Positions 1-11,289 of a DNA stretch of 64,000 bases are shown here, in pieces. Every line of letters starts with the position of its first letter. The first letter of the stretch is position 1. Below the pieces are notes generated by a model. It was given only the letters and a program-made list of their open reading frames with translations, made no database searches and was not told the DNA's origin. The DNA comes from Membranipora membranacea. Taxonomy: Eukaryota; Bryozoa; Gymnolaemata; Cheilostomatida; Membraniporidae. The stretch lies in assembly GCA_914767715.1 (NCBI GenBank), contig OU612068.1, positions 4,712,001 through 4,776,000 on the forward strand, in the 5' to 3' direction. Position numbers and translations under genes: made by a program.

Positions 1-1184
1 AAGAGTTGGCAAACAGACTTTGTATGTGAATTCCTGATTGCTACCTGTTTTTTACATTTATATTAGCAGTAGCCAATTTCAATAATCCCATAGATTCAAT
101 GAGTAAACCTTATTAGCTGAAATATTTGTACTTTGTTGGGATTTCAGCTAGCCTTCAAAGGATTATGATCTCTAATACTCTGTAATGAGACGATTTTGCT
201 GTGAATTGAAGGCCCTATCTCAGTTTGCAATCAGTCAAAATGACAGCCTAGCTGAACTGACCAGTTTTGTTGGACATAGCAGTTTCACTACATCGTTTAA
301 CTACTTGGGTGTAACCAAGGAGTTATAGTTAGAATCTCTTATTACTTGGTGTTACAGATAGATATCTTGGAAAGTTGATCCTTGCAAGATATGAAAACTA
401 ACAGTGTGTAGCCAGATAATGAATTAGGTGCACTTGATATAGTGTGTTTGATTTCATGACTAATGTAATGACACTGGCCAACGAGCTGACTTTGTCTCAA
501 AACATATGTATATATAAAATTAAATTACCTAGGGGAGTGGTTTCTACTCATGTTGGCGTATAGTTTTGTGTATGTTTTGTTTTTCCTTACTATGATATGT
601 AAGTACATCCACCTACATTGGGGACATGCATGTAGGTGTTTCGTGGTGTTCTACGCAGTTGAATAAAGTATTTACTTGGTGGCCTCATAAATATTATTGG
701 GTTTAATCGGCTCAAGATAATTTACCTTCAATGATATGAGAGGCGAAAGTGGCTTATCTCGAGTGAGCATAATAATAATGCATTCTTTGTTCATGATATG
801 AACACTGCCTGCCTCACATTTCTTCATCTCTAATATTTAGCCTGTTTATTATTGTCTGAACAAGGAGTGAAATGTCTCGATAACCTCTCGACCCACAACA
901 AAGCATTTTTCTCTGATCATTACATGAATTCTTTTGCCAACTTATGTGGGAGTAGAGCTCAAGCATTTATTACTAATAGGTCTGGACTCTGGATATGTTG
1001 TTGTGTGTCAGTACCATAACTCTATGGTCAGTACCACCAGGAATATGAATCATTGAAGTAACAGTAACAGATGTATATTCTAGTTTAAGATTTCCTTCTA
1101 TGCTGGTACAATAGGAATCATTTGCCAGAAACTGTTCCTTATGTCATAAGCGAAATTTGTCGATCGATTATTGGCTATTTTATT

Positions 1185-1238
1185 TTCATGGAGATATTTT
1201 CGGATACCTATGAAGGTATCTGAAAATATCCCCATGAA
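1185..1238. repeat. Imperfect 25-bp inverted repeat (hairpin)
   Basis: Arms 1185-1209 and 1214-1238 are reverse complements with two mismatches and a 4-base loop. Weaker complementarity continues outward (around 1150-1162 against 1242-1257), so this may be the remains of a small fold-back element. No function is implied. Confidence 0.75.
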
Positions 1239-1943
1239 CGGTTGCGACAAAATTCATCACCAAATCTATATGATTGTGTGGAATTGGATAGTCATAGACC
1301 TAAATTGAGTGTTGTTTGTTACTGGTAGCGGCTTACATGTAGAATCATCATGAAGATTAAGTGCGCTGACTAATCAATGCCATCTTAGTTGTTATATTTA
1401 ATCATGAGAAAATCCAGACCAGTGTCACTGATTCATCAATGTATGTCTTCATCTGACTGAACAGATCATTGAAGTGGCAGTCTCCCCTCTTATCCCCTCT
1501 ATCCCTGTGATTTGTGTTTATGATTAACGCACACAATACCTGCATTGCATGATAATCTCTTGTATGTGTTGTTGTCTTATAAGATTCTTGAAAAAATCCA
1601 GCAAACCTATAATTTTGATCTTGAGATTTACTCTCCGGTTAGAGTTTGGCTCTTTAGATCTCCTTGAGTTTTAGGTGTAACTTGATGTAATATAAACTGC
1701 AACGGGTAATAAAGCAACTATATCAGATCTAAGGTCGGAGTAATGGAAACTTTCAATAGCTATATACAACATCAGCTGTAAGGGGGATATCTTTTCTCTG
1801 TCGTTCTACTGTTGGCCTTCGTTGCTTTCTGTCGGTGATCCATGATGATACAATCTTTGCATGAAGGTCAAACTTCTTATGATATTTTATTAGTAAATAA
1901 GTCATCATCATTGGACAGGTTGGAGAGGGGCCAATGATTGTGT

Positions 1944-2719
1944 ATATCTGTGTCTATCTGTGTCTATCTGCGTCTATCTGCGTCTATCTGCGTCTATCTG
2001 CGTCTATCTGTGTCTATCTGTGTCTATCTGCGTCTATCTGCGTCTATCTGCGTCTATCTGCGTCTATCTGCGTCTATCTGCGTCTATCTGCGTCTATCTG
2101 CGTCTATCTGCGTCTATCTGCGTCTATCTGCGTCTATCTGCGTCTATCTGCGTCTATCTGCGTCTATCTGCGTCTATCTGCGTCTATCTGCGTCTATCTG
2201 CGTCTATCTGCGTCTATCTGCGTCTGTCTGCGTCTGTCTGCGTCTGTCTGCGTCTATCTGCGTCTATCTGCGTCTATCTGGGTCTATCTGTGTCTATCTG
2301 TGTCTATCTGTGTCTGTCTGTGTCTATCTGTGTCTATCTGTGTCTATCTGTGTATATCTGTGTCTATCTGCGTCTGTGTCTGTCTGTGTCTGTTTGTGTC
2401 TATCTGCGTCTATCTGCGTCTATCTGCGTCTATCTGCGTATATCTGCGTCTATCTGCGTCTATCTGCGTATATCTGCGTATATCTGCGTCTATCTGCGTC
2501 TATCTGCGTATATCTGTGTCTGTCTGTGTATGTCTGTGTATGTCTGTGTCCGTCTGTGTCCGTCTGTGTCCGTCTGTGTCTGTCTGTGTCTGTCCGTGTC
2601 TGTCCGTGTCTGTCCGTGTATATCCGTGTCTATCCGCGTATATCTGCGTATATCTGCGTCTATCTGTGTCTATCTGTGTCTATCTGTGTCTATCTGTGTC
2701 TATCTGTGTCTATCTGTGC
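1944..2719. repeat. Tandem decamer satellite, unit CTGCGTCTAT
   Basis: About 78 head-to-tail copies of a 10-bp unit read as CTGCGTCTAT, with variants CTGTGTCTAT, CTGTCTG and CCGTGTC. The 5' half is nearly homogeneous. The 3' half is diverged and has a phase slip around 2370-2400. Because 10 is not a multiple of 3 and the unit lacks stops in this orientation, all three forward frames stay open and give a 10-residue periodic peptide. These are not genes. It lies about 1.7 kb upstream of the first PRRT-like coding exon, in flanking DNA or a 5' intron. Confidence 0.95.
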
Positions 2720-4397
2720 TTCTTGACAAAGTATTTGATCAGCTTGGCTATACCGTTTTGCTTCTTATTTTCGAATCTTGTAAATATAAAGGATGACACA
2801 AAAGTACCATCTCAGTTGGGTTAGCTCACGGCCCTGGTCACTGGGTAGATCTCTGATCTTACGCAGCTTGGCAAGTCAACAAGTTATTTCTGTACTATTG
2901 AGGCAAAATTAGATTTTTATTAACACTGGCAGGACCTTCGCCATTTTCATTCTATGAATTGTTAAATGAGATGTATGATTATGAAACCTGATGTTCTCTT
3001 TTCACAAGTTTTGAGTGTTTGTATTCGGATATTTGCATTCTATTTTTCTCCAATGAGGTGTGTGATACAAGTCTCAAGGTGATGTCATCTCCAAAATCTC
3101 AAATTAAATTCAAGTTTTTCAGTTCAACAATTTTATTTTGAGTATTGACAGTGCGGAATTTATTGTAAGTCTCTACATAAAGTAAAAGTGCGTGGTCAGG
3201 ATGGGTAGCTTAGCTGTTTACAACATGACTTCGAGGAGGCTTACATTAGGCCTTATTATCATCTTATCTTTGTTACTTTCATTCTGCTCACTTACTTAGT
3301 TTTAATTCTGTCCTGAGTGACCAAAAGCCCTTATGTGAAAGCGTATCAATGTCAAAATATGATTTGGGTACACCTACACAAAAATTACTTACTCTATCGT
3401 AATGCATTTTAATGTATTGAAATGGGGTATTATTGTTGATTCTTTGAGGTCTCATATAATTGGATTAGTTCAAGGTTATACAAATCCAGTGAATGGTCCA
3501 AAATATTAACTAGCTGCTTATCCTACTCAATTGTAATTCTAAGGTTTAGGATGGAATTAATATAACCTGGATTTGCAGAAAGACTTTTTTGCACCGTCAA
3601 AATTTATTTGTGTTAGGTTCATTGCTGTTTATACTTTACAGTTTACTAAGAACTATTACCGATCTGTTTTAGCTAGATGATTTGGTGGTGGTAGACTTAA
3701 TGTGGTGTGAGTGTGAATCATGCTGTGCCATCTACACTTTTGGAAAAATTATTGTCATTGAATTTGAGCCATTAACCTAGATCAAGTTTGATAGCCTTGT
3801 TCTGGCTGTCACGTCCAGTGTTTAGATTCCAGCTGACCTGGCGATTATATAAGTAATGATGCATGCTGGCTGGGTAGATAACTGGTCACGTACATTCAGT
3901 GCACTGTTACGTAGATTGGATGTACATGTAAAGGGTGTAAACTTAAATTCAAGAGAGTCTGCGACAGCCAAATAATGTTAATTTACTGATTGCCTCATTA
4001 CCATTTCGAAACAGGTGCTTGAATTAAATCACTTTCACTGCGGTGCGTAAGCCGTGAGAAAATTTGAGAATATGTGTGTCAGTATGTCTGTAGGTACTTG
4101 CGATTTAAACTAAAGGGTTTGTTAAAATATAATGACATACTTTCTGGCACTGCGTAGGACGTCTTCAGAGGCTTCAGTCTTTTCTGTCTCCTCCACCTGA
4201 CAGGCTACCTGTTTATGAGCTTCTCATTCTCACAAAGTACCTGCCAAGTGTTTTTAGTATTATGTCCTCCTTTTTTGACTGACTGACCGTGGGCACATGA
4301 ACTATGTTGAGTGCTTAAATCACCTTGACTATATCACTGTATTTACATATACGGGTACAGCATAAATATTATGAACCTTTGTTGATTTTGCTTGTAG

Positions 4398-4646
4398 ATG
4401 ATTTATGGTAAGGGTACTACTATGGCCAGGTTTATACTGTTACTACTGCTGATGTCTCTCTGCTGCCTGTCAGCAGGTCAAGAGGTCACCTCTGAGCCTG
4501 AACCATCTCCAGAACCTGAACAAGAGCCTGAGGGAACCCCAGAACCTGAGCCGGAAGGGGTACCTGGTCTGCCCGAACTGCAAACCTACTCAGAACCTGA
4601 ACCTAACTGGCCTGAGGCTAAACAGAAGTGGGGATCATTGTGGGAG
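4398..4646 (+). CDS. PRRT4-like: PRRT-like exon 1: signal peptide and EP-rich ectodomain
   Basis: The acceptor TTGCTTGTAG precedes 4398 and the donor GAG|GTAAGC follows 4646 (phase 0). It encodes the signal peptide, about eight E-P repeats and the WG-x-x-WE motif just before the first membrane segment. Translation probably starts at 4422. Confidence 0.8.
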
Positions 4647-7600
4647 GTAAGCGAGGATACTTGAAAATTTATCTTATTCAGAACTAAGAGATCAATTTTG
4701 TTTGTGGCTTACTTTAAGTTTTTTTTCAACACCAAAATGCAGTATGCCTCGATTTCTCGGAACTTACTTGTTTTGAGTTTCTTTGTGATTTGTAAATTCA
4801 GGCAGGCATTGTGTGTGACAAGTTTTCTACGTAGGCGTTCTTGGAATTTTTATGGTGCAAATTGTGTTTTATGACATACCTACTGTTTACACTGTGTCTG
4901 GGTATCACTAAGTTTTGCTGCCCATCAATCTTACATGAACGCCCATGTTATCTATGTGTACTTCGTTTTTAAACTGGCCAATAAATAATTGGTAGATCCG
5001 CTTTGCCATGCCTTTGTTTGGGGGTGGGGATGACACAACAAGTATTGTATTATTAGCGTTAATTGCCTAGATATGCTTAAAATGTAAGGATCAAAATGTT
5101 GTGATTTGATGGGAATAGGTCCCTGGAAATTATTTAGGGAGGTGCGGCATAAAATTGCCGGAGCACAGCTCGATAATATGTAAAAAGATAAAAAGAATAA
5201 ATTTCATATGGCTTTGGAAATAAAGGCAGATTTTAATGGATAATTCGGACATTATTCTCAATAATGTGATATTAGAAAATCAATTTTCACTCCCACATAT
5301 TTAACTTGCTAACTACGTACCAGACCTGGCCAATGACACTGTTGCCATATACAAATTTCTCTTTATCTTTTTTGCAGGTGCACATATATCTCTTTGGAGT
5401 GGCGTTTGGAGTTGTGGCCCTCTATTCTTTACTAAGTATTATAAGGCTGTATAAACGCAAGCACCTGCTCAGCCAACCCTATTTCATATCCCTGAACTCT
5501 CTAGTGTTCCTGATGGGGTCACTGCGTAGCATATATCTTCTAGTCGACGCATACAACACCAAGGAGACATTCCCACCCATTGTGGCATATATTCTGTACA
5601 CACTATTCCTGCCCTCAGTCACTTCAGCGTTCAGCTTGCTGTTTATGTCGTTGTTGGCAGCCACTAAGATGCAGTTTATCTCTCCCTCCATACAGAAAGT
5701 CAAAGTTATCGTATTTATCGTAGTGGTACACTTTGGACTGGCGATCACTGCTGACATTCTGACAGCTGCACATTTAGATGCCAGCATCGTCATGTTCGTC
5801 TGTCAGATATTTTACATCATATGGGGTTTATTTCTCTTCGTCGGCTTCATGTATCTATTCGGACAGTTATACAAGGCTGCAAAAGACAGACAGGTGCTAA
5901 TGAACAAATATGCTATGCGTAAGCTGGGGGTGCCCCCTAGTAAACAGAATAAGAAACCGGAGCATCATAAATTGACTCTAAGTTTGGGTACCATATTAAC
6001 ACTTATATCGTCTATACTGGGTTTCCTTACTGTGATTCTGCTCATATATGGTATGGTGGATGTCTACGGAGTGTTTGAGAAAACAAAGACTCCTGAAGCC
6101 TGGCGATGGTGGGGATACCACACAGCGTTCAGGGCACTCGAGCTCGCTATATGTATCACTATGAGCTATATCGCCACACAACCGTTCAGGTAAGGCCCAT
6201 ACCAAACCCTGTCATTACTGGCTTTGTTTTGTTTAGAAACTCCACTTAGGGTCATTATTGTTTGGTATCACTTCGAAAGTGGTGCCCCCTCCCTCTGATC
6301 TGAATAACCAGCTAATGGATTGATTGATAATTACAGTGATGAAGCAGTTTTGATTATGTTGATTAGAGATTAGGAAGGGTTAGGTCGCTCAGGACACTAT
6401 CAGTGAACTGCGTTTTTATTTCACCATCCTATTGATCCATCACAGCTAGGCAGATTGTACCATAGTGATACTGCAGATGCCTACTGCCTTCTCTGCTTAG
6501 TCATTCATGTCATGTGAAAAATTTAATTGTTTTTATTTTCAAATTATTTATTCACTCTATAAACCCTACATTGTTTTCTCCTAAATTTATTCATGTATCC
6601 GGGTGTCATGTTGTTTATTTAGCATTGTTTTATCAAAAAAATGACATTTTGAAATGCAAATGTGACCAAGTCTAAGAAAGTATCTGCTGATGTTTCCAGG
6701 TCACCTACTAGGGCTTCTCTATAGACCATCAGATGGCAGTCATGTCTTACATTGCCACGAGTATAAATTCTATCTTTTAGGTACCCTTCGCCTGGATCCG
6801 GCGACTCTTCCAAAGGGAGCACCTGTTCCTGTACTAAATGTTACGCCATCTGTGCTCCATGTTGGAGCTGGTGTAATCGGGTGAGTTGACACCGTACAAG
6901 ACATTGGCCCCCCTCCATCAGTCTCTAATCATACAATTACCCGGCCACATCTCATCCTGTGATCGCTCATTTACTCAACATGTAAGGATATATGGAGAAA
7001 CAAAAATAGCTCTTGAGTGTCATCAATTTTGTAAATAACAGTAGTAGCCAAAAAGTAGGTGGCTTCTGGCCTCTGGTTATTTTCAAGTTGTGATAATTTC
7101 CACATTTTTGCATAAAAAGTTAGTTGGATTTGGTGATGATCATAGGGTTGCCAGCCCGATCATCTCATAATGCCGTTGTTTTACTAGCGACTGGTGAGCT
7201 TGCATAATGGTACTCAAATTTCTATCAGTTAATCCTCTATAACCACCTGCATAATACACCATTATCTATGGTATCTCATTATTATATAACCACCAATCAC
7301 AAACAACCCGCTCAAAAGTACAGATGCGTGTGAGAGACATGCACCATTAATAAATCAAACATACTGGCAGCTTCACAGTCTGTGGGTCACACCTAGCCAA
7401 TCAAGCAGAAGGGGATTTGCATAAAATCACATGGTTTAGTAGATTTGAATCTGCATAAATTAGTTTTGGTACACAAAACATGAGAACCAAGGAATCACCA
7501 TGTTGATGGGTGAAATATGATCAGCAGTATGATTAGCTACACCCTAGTTAGATTGTTGTTGTTTCATACCCGCTGACAGCAAAGTGTTCCGGTATATTAC

Positions 7601-9563
7601 CATGGTGATAATGGGACTTTGTGTGAAGTGACTGACTGCCTAGCAGTGTCAGCAGCTGAAGATGAGCACTGATAAGTCCGGCCTTGCCATCTCAAGACGT
7701 ATCAGAGCCGTCTCATCTTGTCTGTGATTGCTCATACTCTAAGCTCAGAGATTACATGATATCTTAATGCTGTCGAACATCTTAAATGGCAGAAGAATTC
7801 TTTACGTCAGAAAAAAGTTCCAGGAAAATTTTGAATAAGGCTCTTAGCAAGGGGTTTCTATATATATTTTTTTTTTTTCTAATTTAAACTGGGATCAGGT
7901 TATCCAGCAAATCTCTGGCAGCGTGCCCTAAAATATGGCCCAATATTCAAAATCTGTGATAAACATCTGGCCTAATGGATACCAAATAATAAATATTGCA
8001 TGATTAACTCTAATTAAATCTAACTTTCCCACGTTGATATTATTCTCAGGAGCACACTTACCTCTTACCCGATGTTGGGTGGAGTGAGCTACATTCAGAG
8101 GTGGAGAGTGGTACACTTAAACGTAATGAATCACAAAAGAATGATTACCCTCTACATCACGTTCATGTACGGACTGACGACGACGGTCAATCTAACGCTC
8201 TCAAATCACCGATGCTGAAAGCCGACCACGGACAGCTCATGTTCTCATCGAGTACTGACACATACAGAAAGTAAGTGCCTCAACCATCGCTTGGTTGTTA
8301 CTTCCCCTCGCTGAATGTTGCGCACCCCTTTTCATCAGCTGAGTTTTATTGCAAACTGTATTCACCTGGGAAATATTATGATGAATATAAGTGACCAAGG
8401 AAAGAAAGAATGGCTTCCACCACTGTGGTTTCCTTTTATTTTGCTGAAACACCACATTTAGAGTTGCTTACCCCTTTTTGATGAGAGGACAACTCAGGTC
8501 ATATTATTAAATTATTTGGCAGCTTTTGTAACACATAAATGATGACTGTTTAGGCTTAGTGATGCGGACACTGTAACTCACATATGATGCACTGGCTGCC
8601 TCAAATGCACCATTATAGCATCAAACATGGTAAAAACATAAATATAACAGTACTAGGCATGGCTGTATCACAGTAAACAGGTTGGCAGGGGGCTATTTAA
8701 TACACGCTACAGTAGTACTGTTTGCACAAACTGTCTAGGTATTGAACCAAAACAGAGATCGATGGTAAAAAAATTATAGCTATGCTTACTCTCTCAATTC
8801 TCACCATCGGATCTTATCTTCACATCTCACTATGTGACTTCTGTTTTCTTTGTGCTATAGGGGCTCTAGCTGCTGCATGCATGGTTGAGGCAGGTTTTTG
8901 TGTTTGTAATGCTCCATCAAATAATCACACTTGTACTGAATGCTACCTATTTACATTTAGTCTTATTCAACCTGGTATCCCCTAATTCTAATGTCCTCAA
9001 GTTAGTCAAGTGAAGCTTCACAGTTTTGAATTTAACCAAACCCTAATCAACCTAACCCTGCAGGATTCCTAAGCTCAGTAAGGAATGAAAAACGATTCTA
9101 TTTTCTTACAGAACAAGGATTCTCTGGAGCACTGAGATAACCTGTTGTTAGAAGAATCCAACTATTTTTATTCAAGAAAGAACGGCGCCATAATCATGAC
9201 TGCTCTAGCTGCTGTTTCATATGATGGATGATACCTTGCTCACTCATGTTACTTTTAGCCTTCCTCTCCTCTTACACAAGTATCATGTTTGTATCCTTAT
9301 ACTGTATTTTGTTTTCATGACTGTTTTGATATTATTGTAGGGATTTAGATAATCCTGACTATGGTATAATAAGAGAGGAGCAGGCAACTCTGAAGATAGA
9401 CCGAGATCTGAGTACCTCTCTTGGTGATCAGCAGGTCAGTGGGGTGGAGCATGCCCGCGATATCATTAATCTAAGTCAACAGTCACTGGACAGAGTGAGC
9501 CAACTTAGCCCTGAGCTAGATATAAGTGATGAAGAAATGAGCAACCTGCTGGCCGATGTCTGA
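4422..9563 (+). CDS. PRRT4-like: Proline-rich transmembrane protein 3/4-like (PRRT family), 5 coding exons
   Basis: Model join(4422-4646, 5378-6189, 6781-6880, 8050-8270, 9341-9563), 526 aa. Phases agree at all four introns. Residues 1-19 are a signal peptide (MARFILLLLLMSLCCLSAG), then a Glu-Pro repeat stretch, a W-G-x-x-W-E motif, about seven hydrophobic segments (residues ~76-345), a Cys-rich segment (~347-379) and a cytoplasmic tail. The pre-membrane WG..WE motif, the D-A-Y after segment 2 and the P-S-V-T-S-A-F-S segment match what I know of vertebrate PRRT3/PRRT4, multi-pass proteins of unknown function. The start at 4422 is chosen for its A at -3 and G at +4 and the clean signal peptide; an in-frame ATG at 4398 would add eight residues. 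The Pro-rich ectodomain is much shorter than in mammals. PRRT3 and PRRT4 cannot be separated here. Confidence 0.85.
5378..6189 (+). CDS. PRRT4-like: PRRT-like exon 2: whole transmembrane core
   Basis: The acceptor TTTTTTGCAG ends at 5377 and the donor CAG|GTAAGG follows 6189 (phase 0 in, phase 2 out). A single 812-bp exon holds all seven hydrophobic segments, including the conserved-looking stretch ending in A-T-Q-P-F at the end of the last segment. One large exon for the membrane core with short exons around it makes this part the most reliable. Confidence 0.9.
6781..6880 (+). CDS. PRRT4-like: PRRT-like exon 3: Cys-rich juxtamembrane segment
   Basis: The acceptor TATCTTTTAG ends at 6780 and the donor CGG|GTGAGT follows 6880. 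It encodes 33 residues with seven cysteines in about 20 positions (CSCTKCYAICAPCWSWC) directly after the last membrane segment. This looks like a palmitoylation cluster; that role is inference. An alternative acceptor at about 6700 is excluded because it hits an in-frame stop. Confidence 0.75.
8050..8270 (+). CDS. PRRT4-like: PRRT-like exon 4: hydrophilic tail
   Basis: The acceptor TATTCTCAG ends at 8049 and the donor AAA|GTAAGT follows 8270 (phase 0 in, phase 2 out). It encodes 73 hydrophilic residues rich in His, Asp and Ser, with no hydrophobic segment. Confidence 0.75.
9341..9563 (+). CDS. PRRT4-like: PRRT-like exon 5: C-terminus
   Basis: The acceptor ATTATTGTAG ends at 9340, and the frame closes at TGA 9561-9563. 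It encodes 74 acidic residues predicted to be helical, ending in L-L-A-D-V. Confidence 0.8.
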
Positions 9564-10091
9564 GGCTTGGTTCTATATCTCAGACTATGATAAGGAAAAA
9601 TTAACAATGTGCATTCTAGCTCTACCATGACTGCCTCAACCTGCCTTGCCAAACCATGTCTGTGTGTCTATTTTCTTATCTCATCTTAACTCATACAGTT
9701 CACATGTATATCGCAATAACAGAAATATTGTTCAAACCACTTTGCTTTTAAAGGCATGGATCATTAGTGGTATCACTACTTGATAGTAGATAATTATGAC
9801 AATCATTTCACTACAAAACTTTCTAGCGTTCAGTATAAGGTTAAATGTCTCTGTCTCATATCATTTTTGTATATCTACAGCAGAAAGCCCCTGGGACCAT
9901 CAACATTTTATATACTCTAGATATACCTTTTCCTTGTACAGTTTTAAGTTCCTTTTGGAGTTCAGTTGTGAGTGATATTTATATCTCTAAATGCCCATCC
10001 TATAAATCTAGCAAAATCTCATTTGTCTTTGGCAAGTTTGTTTCTGAAAATATATTTCTATCATTGGTTCATCTTTTTTACATCGCTCTTT

Positions 10092-10097
10092 TTTATT
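10092..10097 (-). terminator. Polyadenylation signal AATAAA of the 191-aa minus-strand gene
   Basis: TTTATT on the + strand (AATAAA on the minus strand), about 150 bases downstream of the stop at 10247. It fits a short 3' UTR for the compact gene. Confidence 0.65.
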
Positions 10098-10143
10098 GCT
10101 TCTCACATAAAAAAACTATGGGCTGTAAAATGCCAAGAAATAT

Positions 10144-10149
10144 AATAAA
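10144..10149 (+). terminator. Polyadenylation signal AATAAA of the PRRT-like gene
   Basis: First clear AATAAA on the + strand after the stop at 9563, giving a 3' UTR of about 600 bases. It lies past the minus-strand signal at 10092-10097, so the two convergent transcripts should overlap at their 3' ends. Confidence 0.6.
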
Positions 10150-10246
10150 TATAACATGATTGTGGTTACAAGTTACAACAAAAACTGCATTACTAATTTC
10201 TTGTCTTGATTACCAAAGAGTTTTTAATACAGGAGTTCTTCAGCTG

Positions 10247-10822
10247 CTACACGGTGGTTTGCCTTGCTTCAATATCATGATACTGTTCGCTGTTAGATGG
10301 AGGAGTCGGGGTGTTTTTACGAGATCGGAGAGCTTTAAGCCCCGCGACCATCTTTGACATGCTGTATGTGCGCCCAGGGGGTGTCTGGCCAGCCATGGAT
10401 TGGTCAAGGGAGGCAATTGTTTGTTGTGCCACTGCGTCAGACAGAAGATACCTGACTTGTGTGAGCAGCTGAGTGGGACTGGTGCAGATGTGAGCCTGAT
10501 TCTGTGTCTCTTTGAGGATATTTACAATGTCACTGTCCTCTAACTTACTGCACATGTCCATGATCTCTGCCTGTGCCATATTGTCAAGCAAGTTTTTTGA
10601 CGACCTGCGTCGAGTTGTCACTGATCTGTCAGCTAACCATGTGTAATTTACACACCCTTCATAGTCACTTCCTTCTGATTCGCTACTTAGACTTTGCATC
10701 TGCTCTTCGAAGAGGGCGTCCATACACGCCCGCAGTTCTTGTATCAGTATGTCAGTAGTACTGAGGTTACTATGGGAGGCAGACTGTGGCATTTTGCATA
10801 TGGCCTGGTTTCCATTCATCAT
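10247..10822 (-). CDS. Compact TATA-driven gene, 191-aa protein with PDZ-type C-terminus
   Basis: Single coding exon. The 5' side is a textbook acceptor (TTTCTTTTTTGTTTAG ending at 10838) followed by 15 untranslated bases and ATG-ATG. An untranslated first exon lies at about 11139-11214. The protein has a Ser/Thr-rich start, an amphipathic helical stretch around residues 25-50, an acidic patch with a Y-T-W-L-A-D motif near 60-66, an R-R-R-S-S basic site, then a mostly helical region (~75-150). It ends T-T-V, a class I PDZ-ligand pattern (T-x-V). I do not recognise the family. It sits tail to tail with the PRRT-like gene and about 2 kb beyond the 3' end of the giant gene, with its own promoter. 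Codon use and splice signals look genuine. Confidence 0.75.
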   Translation of the reverse strand: MMNGNQAICKMPQSASHSNLSTTDILIQELRACMDALFEEQMQSLSSESEGSDYEGCVNYTWLADRSVTTRRRSSKNLLDNMAQAEIMDMCSKLEDSDIVNILKETQNQAHICTSPTQLLTQVRYLLSDAVAQQTIASLDQSMAGQTPPGRTYSMSKMVAGLKALRSRKNTPTPPSNSEQYHDIEARQTTV

Positions 10823-11138
10823 AAAGCCTTTTTATATCTAAACAAAAAAGAAATAAATTCATAATAATCCTTACTGAACCAAAACTGGTGTTACAATTGC
10901 CTGAAACCTATTTAGAGTAATGTAACCGGAGCTTAATTTCTGAGAGACATGTGTTCATGAGCAGAGGCTAGATGGCAGGTATTGAGGCTGCAGGAAACAG
11001 ACTTCCTGAATATACATAATATTCTGACCTTGAAACAAGTACATTTGGTTGTGCAACATCCATTGAAAATAAATACTCGCTTGAAATTAAAAGCCTAGAA
11101 TTCGAAGCAAGAATGAAGTGAAGCTGGCAATCTCTTAC

Positions 11139-11214
11139 CTTCTGATAAGAGAAGAATCAAACAGATCTATGTTTCAAACTGTGACAAAGTCTCCAACTAT
11201 CAAGTAAAACGCTG
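11139..11214 (-). other. 5' untranslated exon of the 191-aa gene
   Basis: The donor CAGAAG|GTAAGA ends the exon at 11139, and its partner acceptor lies at 10838. The start near 11214 is inferred from an initiator-like CATTCAGC placed 34 bases below the TATA box. Confidence 0.6.
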
Positions 11215-11285
11215 AATGTGAGGTGCTGCTGTCGGTAGCTCTTTTATACTCCAACATTACGTAATCAAGCCAAGCCAATCAGCAC
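11215..11285 (-). promoter_or_regulatory. Promoter with TATA box, palindromic bZIP-type site and CCAAT box
   Basis: On the minus strand: TATAAAA (11243-11248), the perfect palindrome ATTACGTAAT (11256-11265), a PAR-bZIP or C/EBP-type site, and TGATTGG (11275-11281), an inverted CCAAT box. All are within 70 bp upstream of the inferred start. Such a focused promoter suggests regulated or inducible expression (inference). Confidence 0.6.
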
Positions 11286-11289
11286 TTGA

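Larger units (their letters stand above)
1..4397. other. Non-coding region upstream of the PRRT-like gene
   Basis: No coding exon is visible on either strand apart from spurious frames created by the decamer satellite at 1944-2719. The region should contain the promoter and 5' untranslated exon(s) of the plus-strand PRRT-like gene, because its first coding exon begins right after a splice acceptor at 4397. I could not place a transcription start. It also holds a hairpin at 1185-1238. Confidence 0.5.

Noticed and set aside
1934-2824. Three overlapping plus-strand frames of 262-296 aa
   Set aside because: Pure translation of the decamer satellite; periodic peptide with no codon bias, promoter or splice support.
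6700-6780. Upstream acceptor for PRRT-like exon 3
   Set aside because: Using the AG at about 6700 brings an in-frame TAG within a few codons.
8782-8985. Plus-strand Cys-rich 67-aa frame in a PRRT-like intron
   Set aside because: No acceptor and donor give a phase-compatible exon; the model closes without it.
10573-10758. Plus-strand 61-aa frame
   Set aside because: Antisense to the 191-aa gene; no independent signal.
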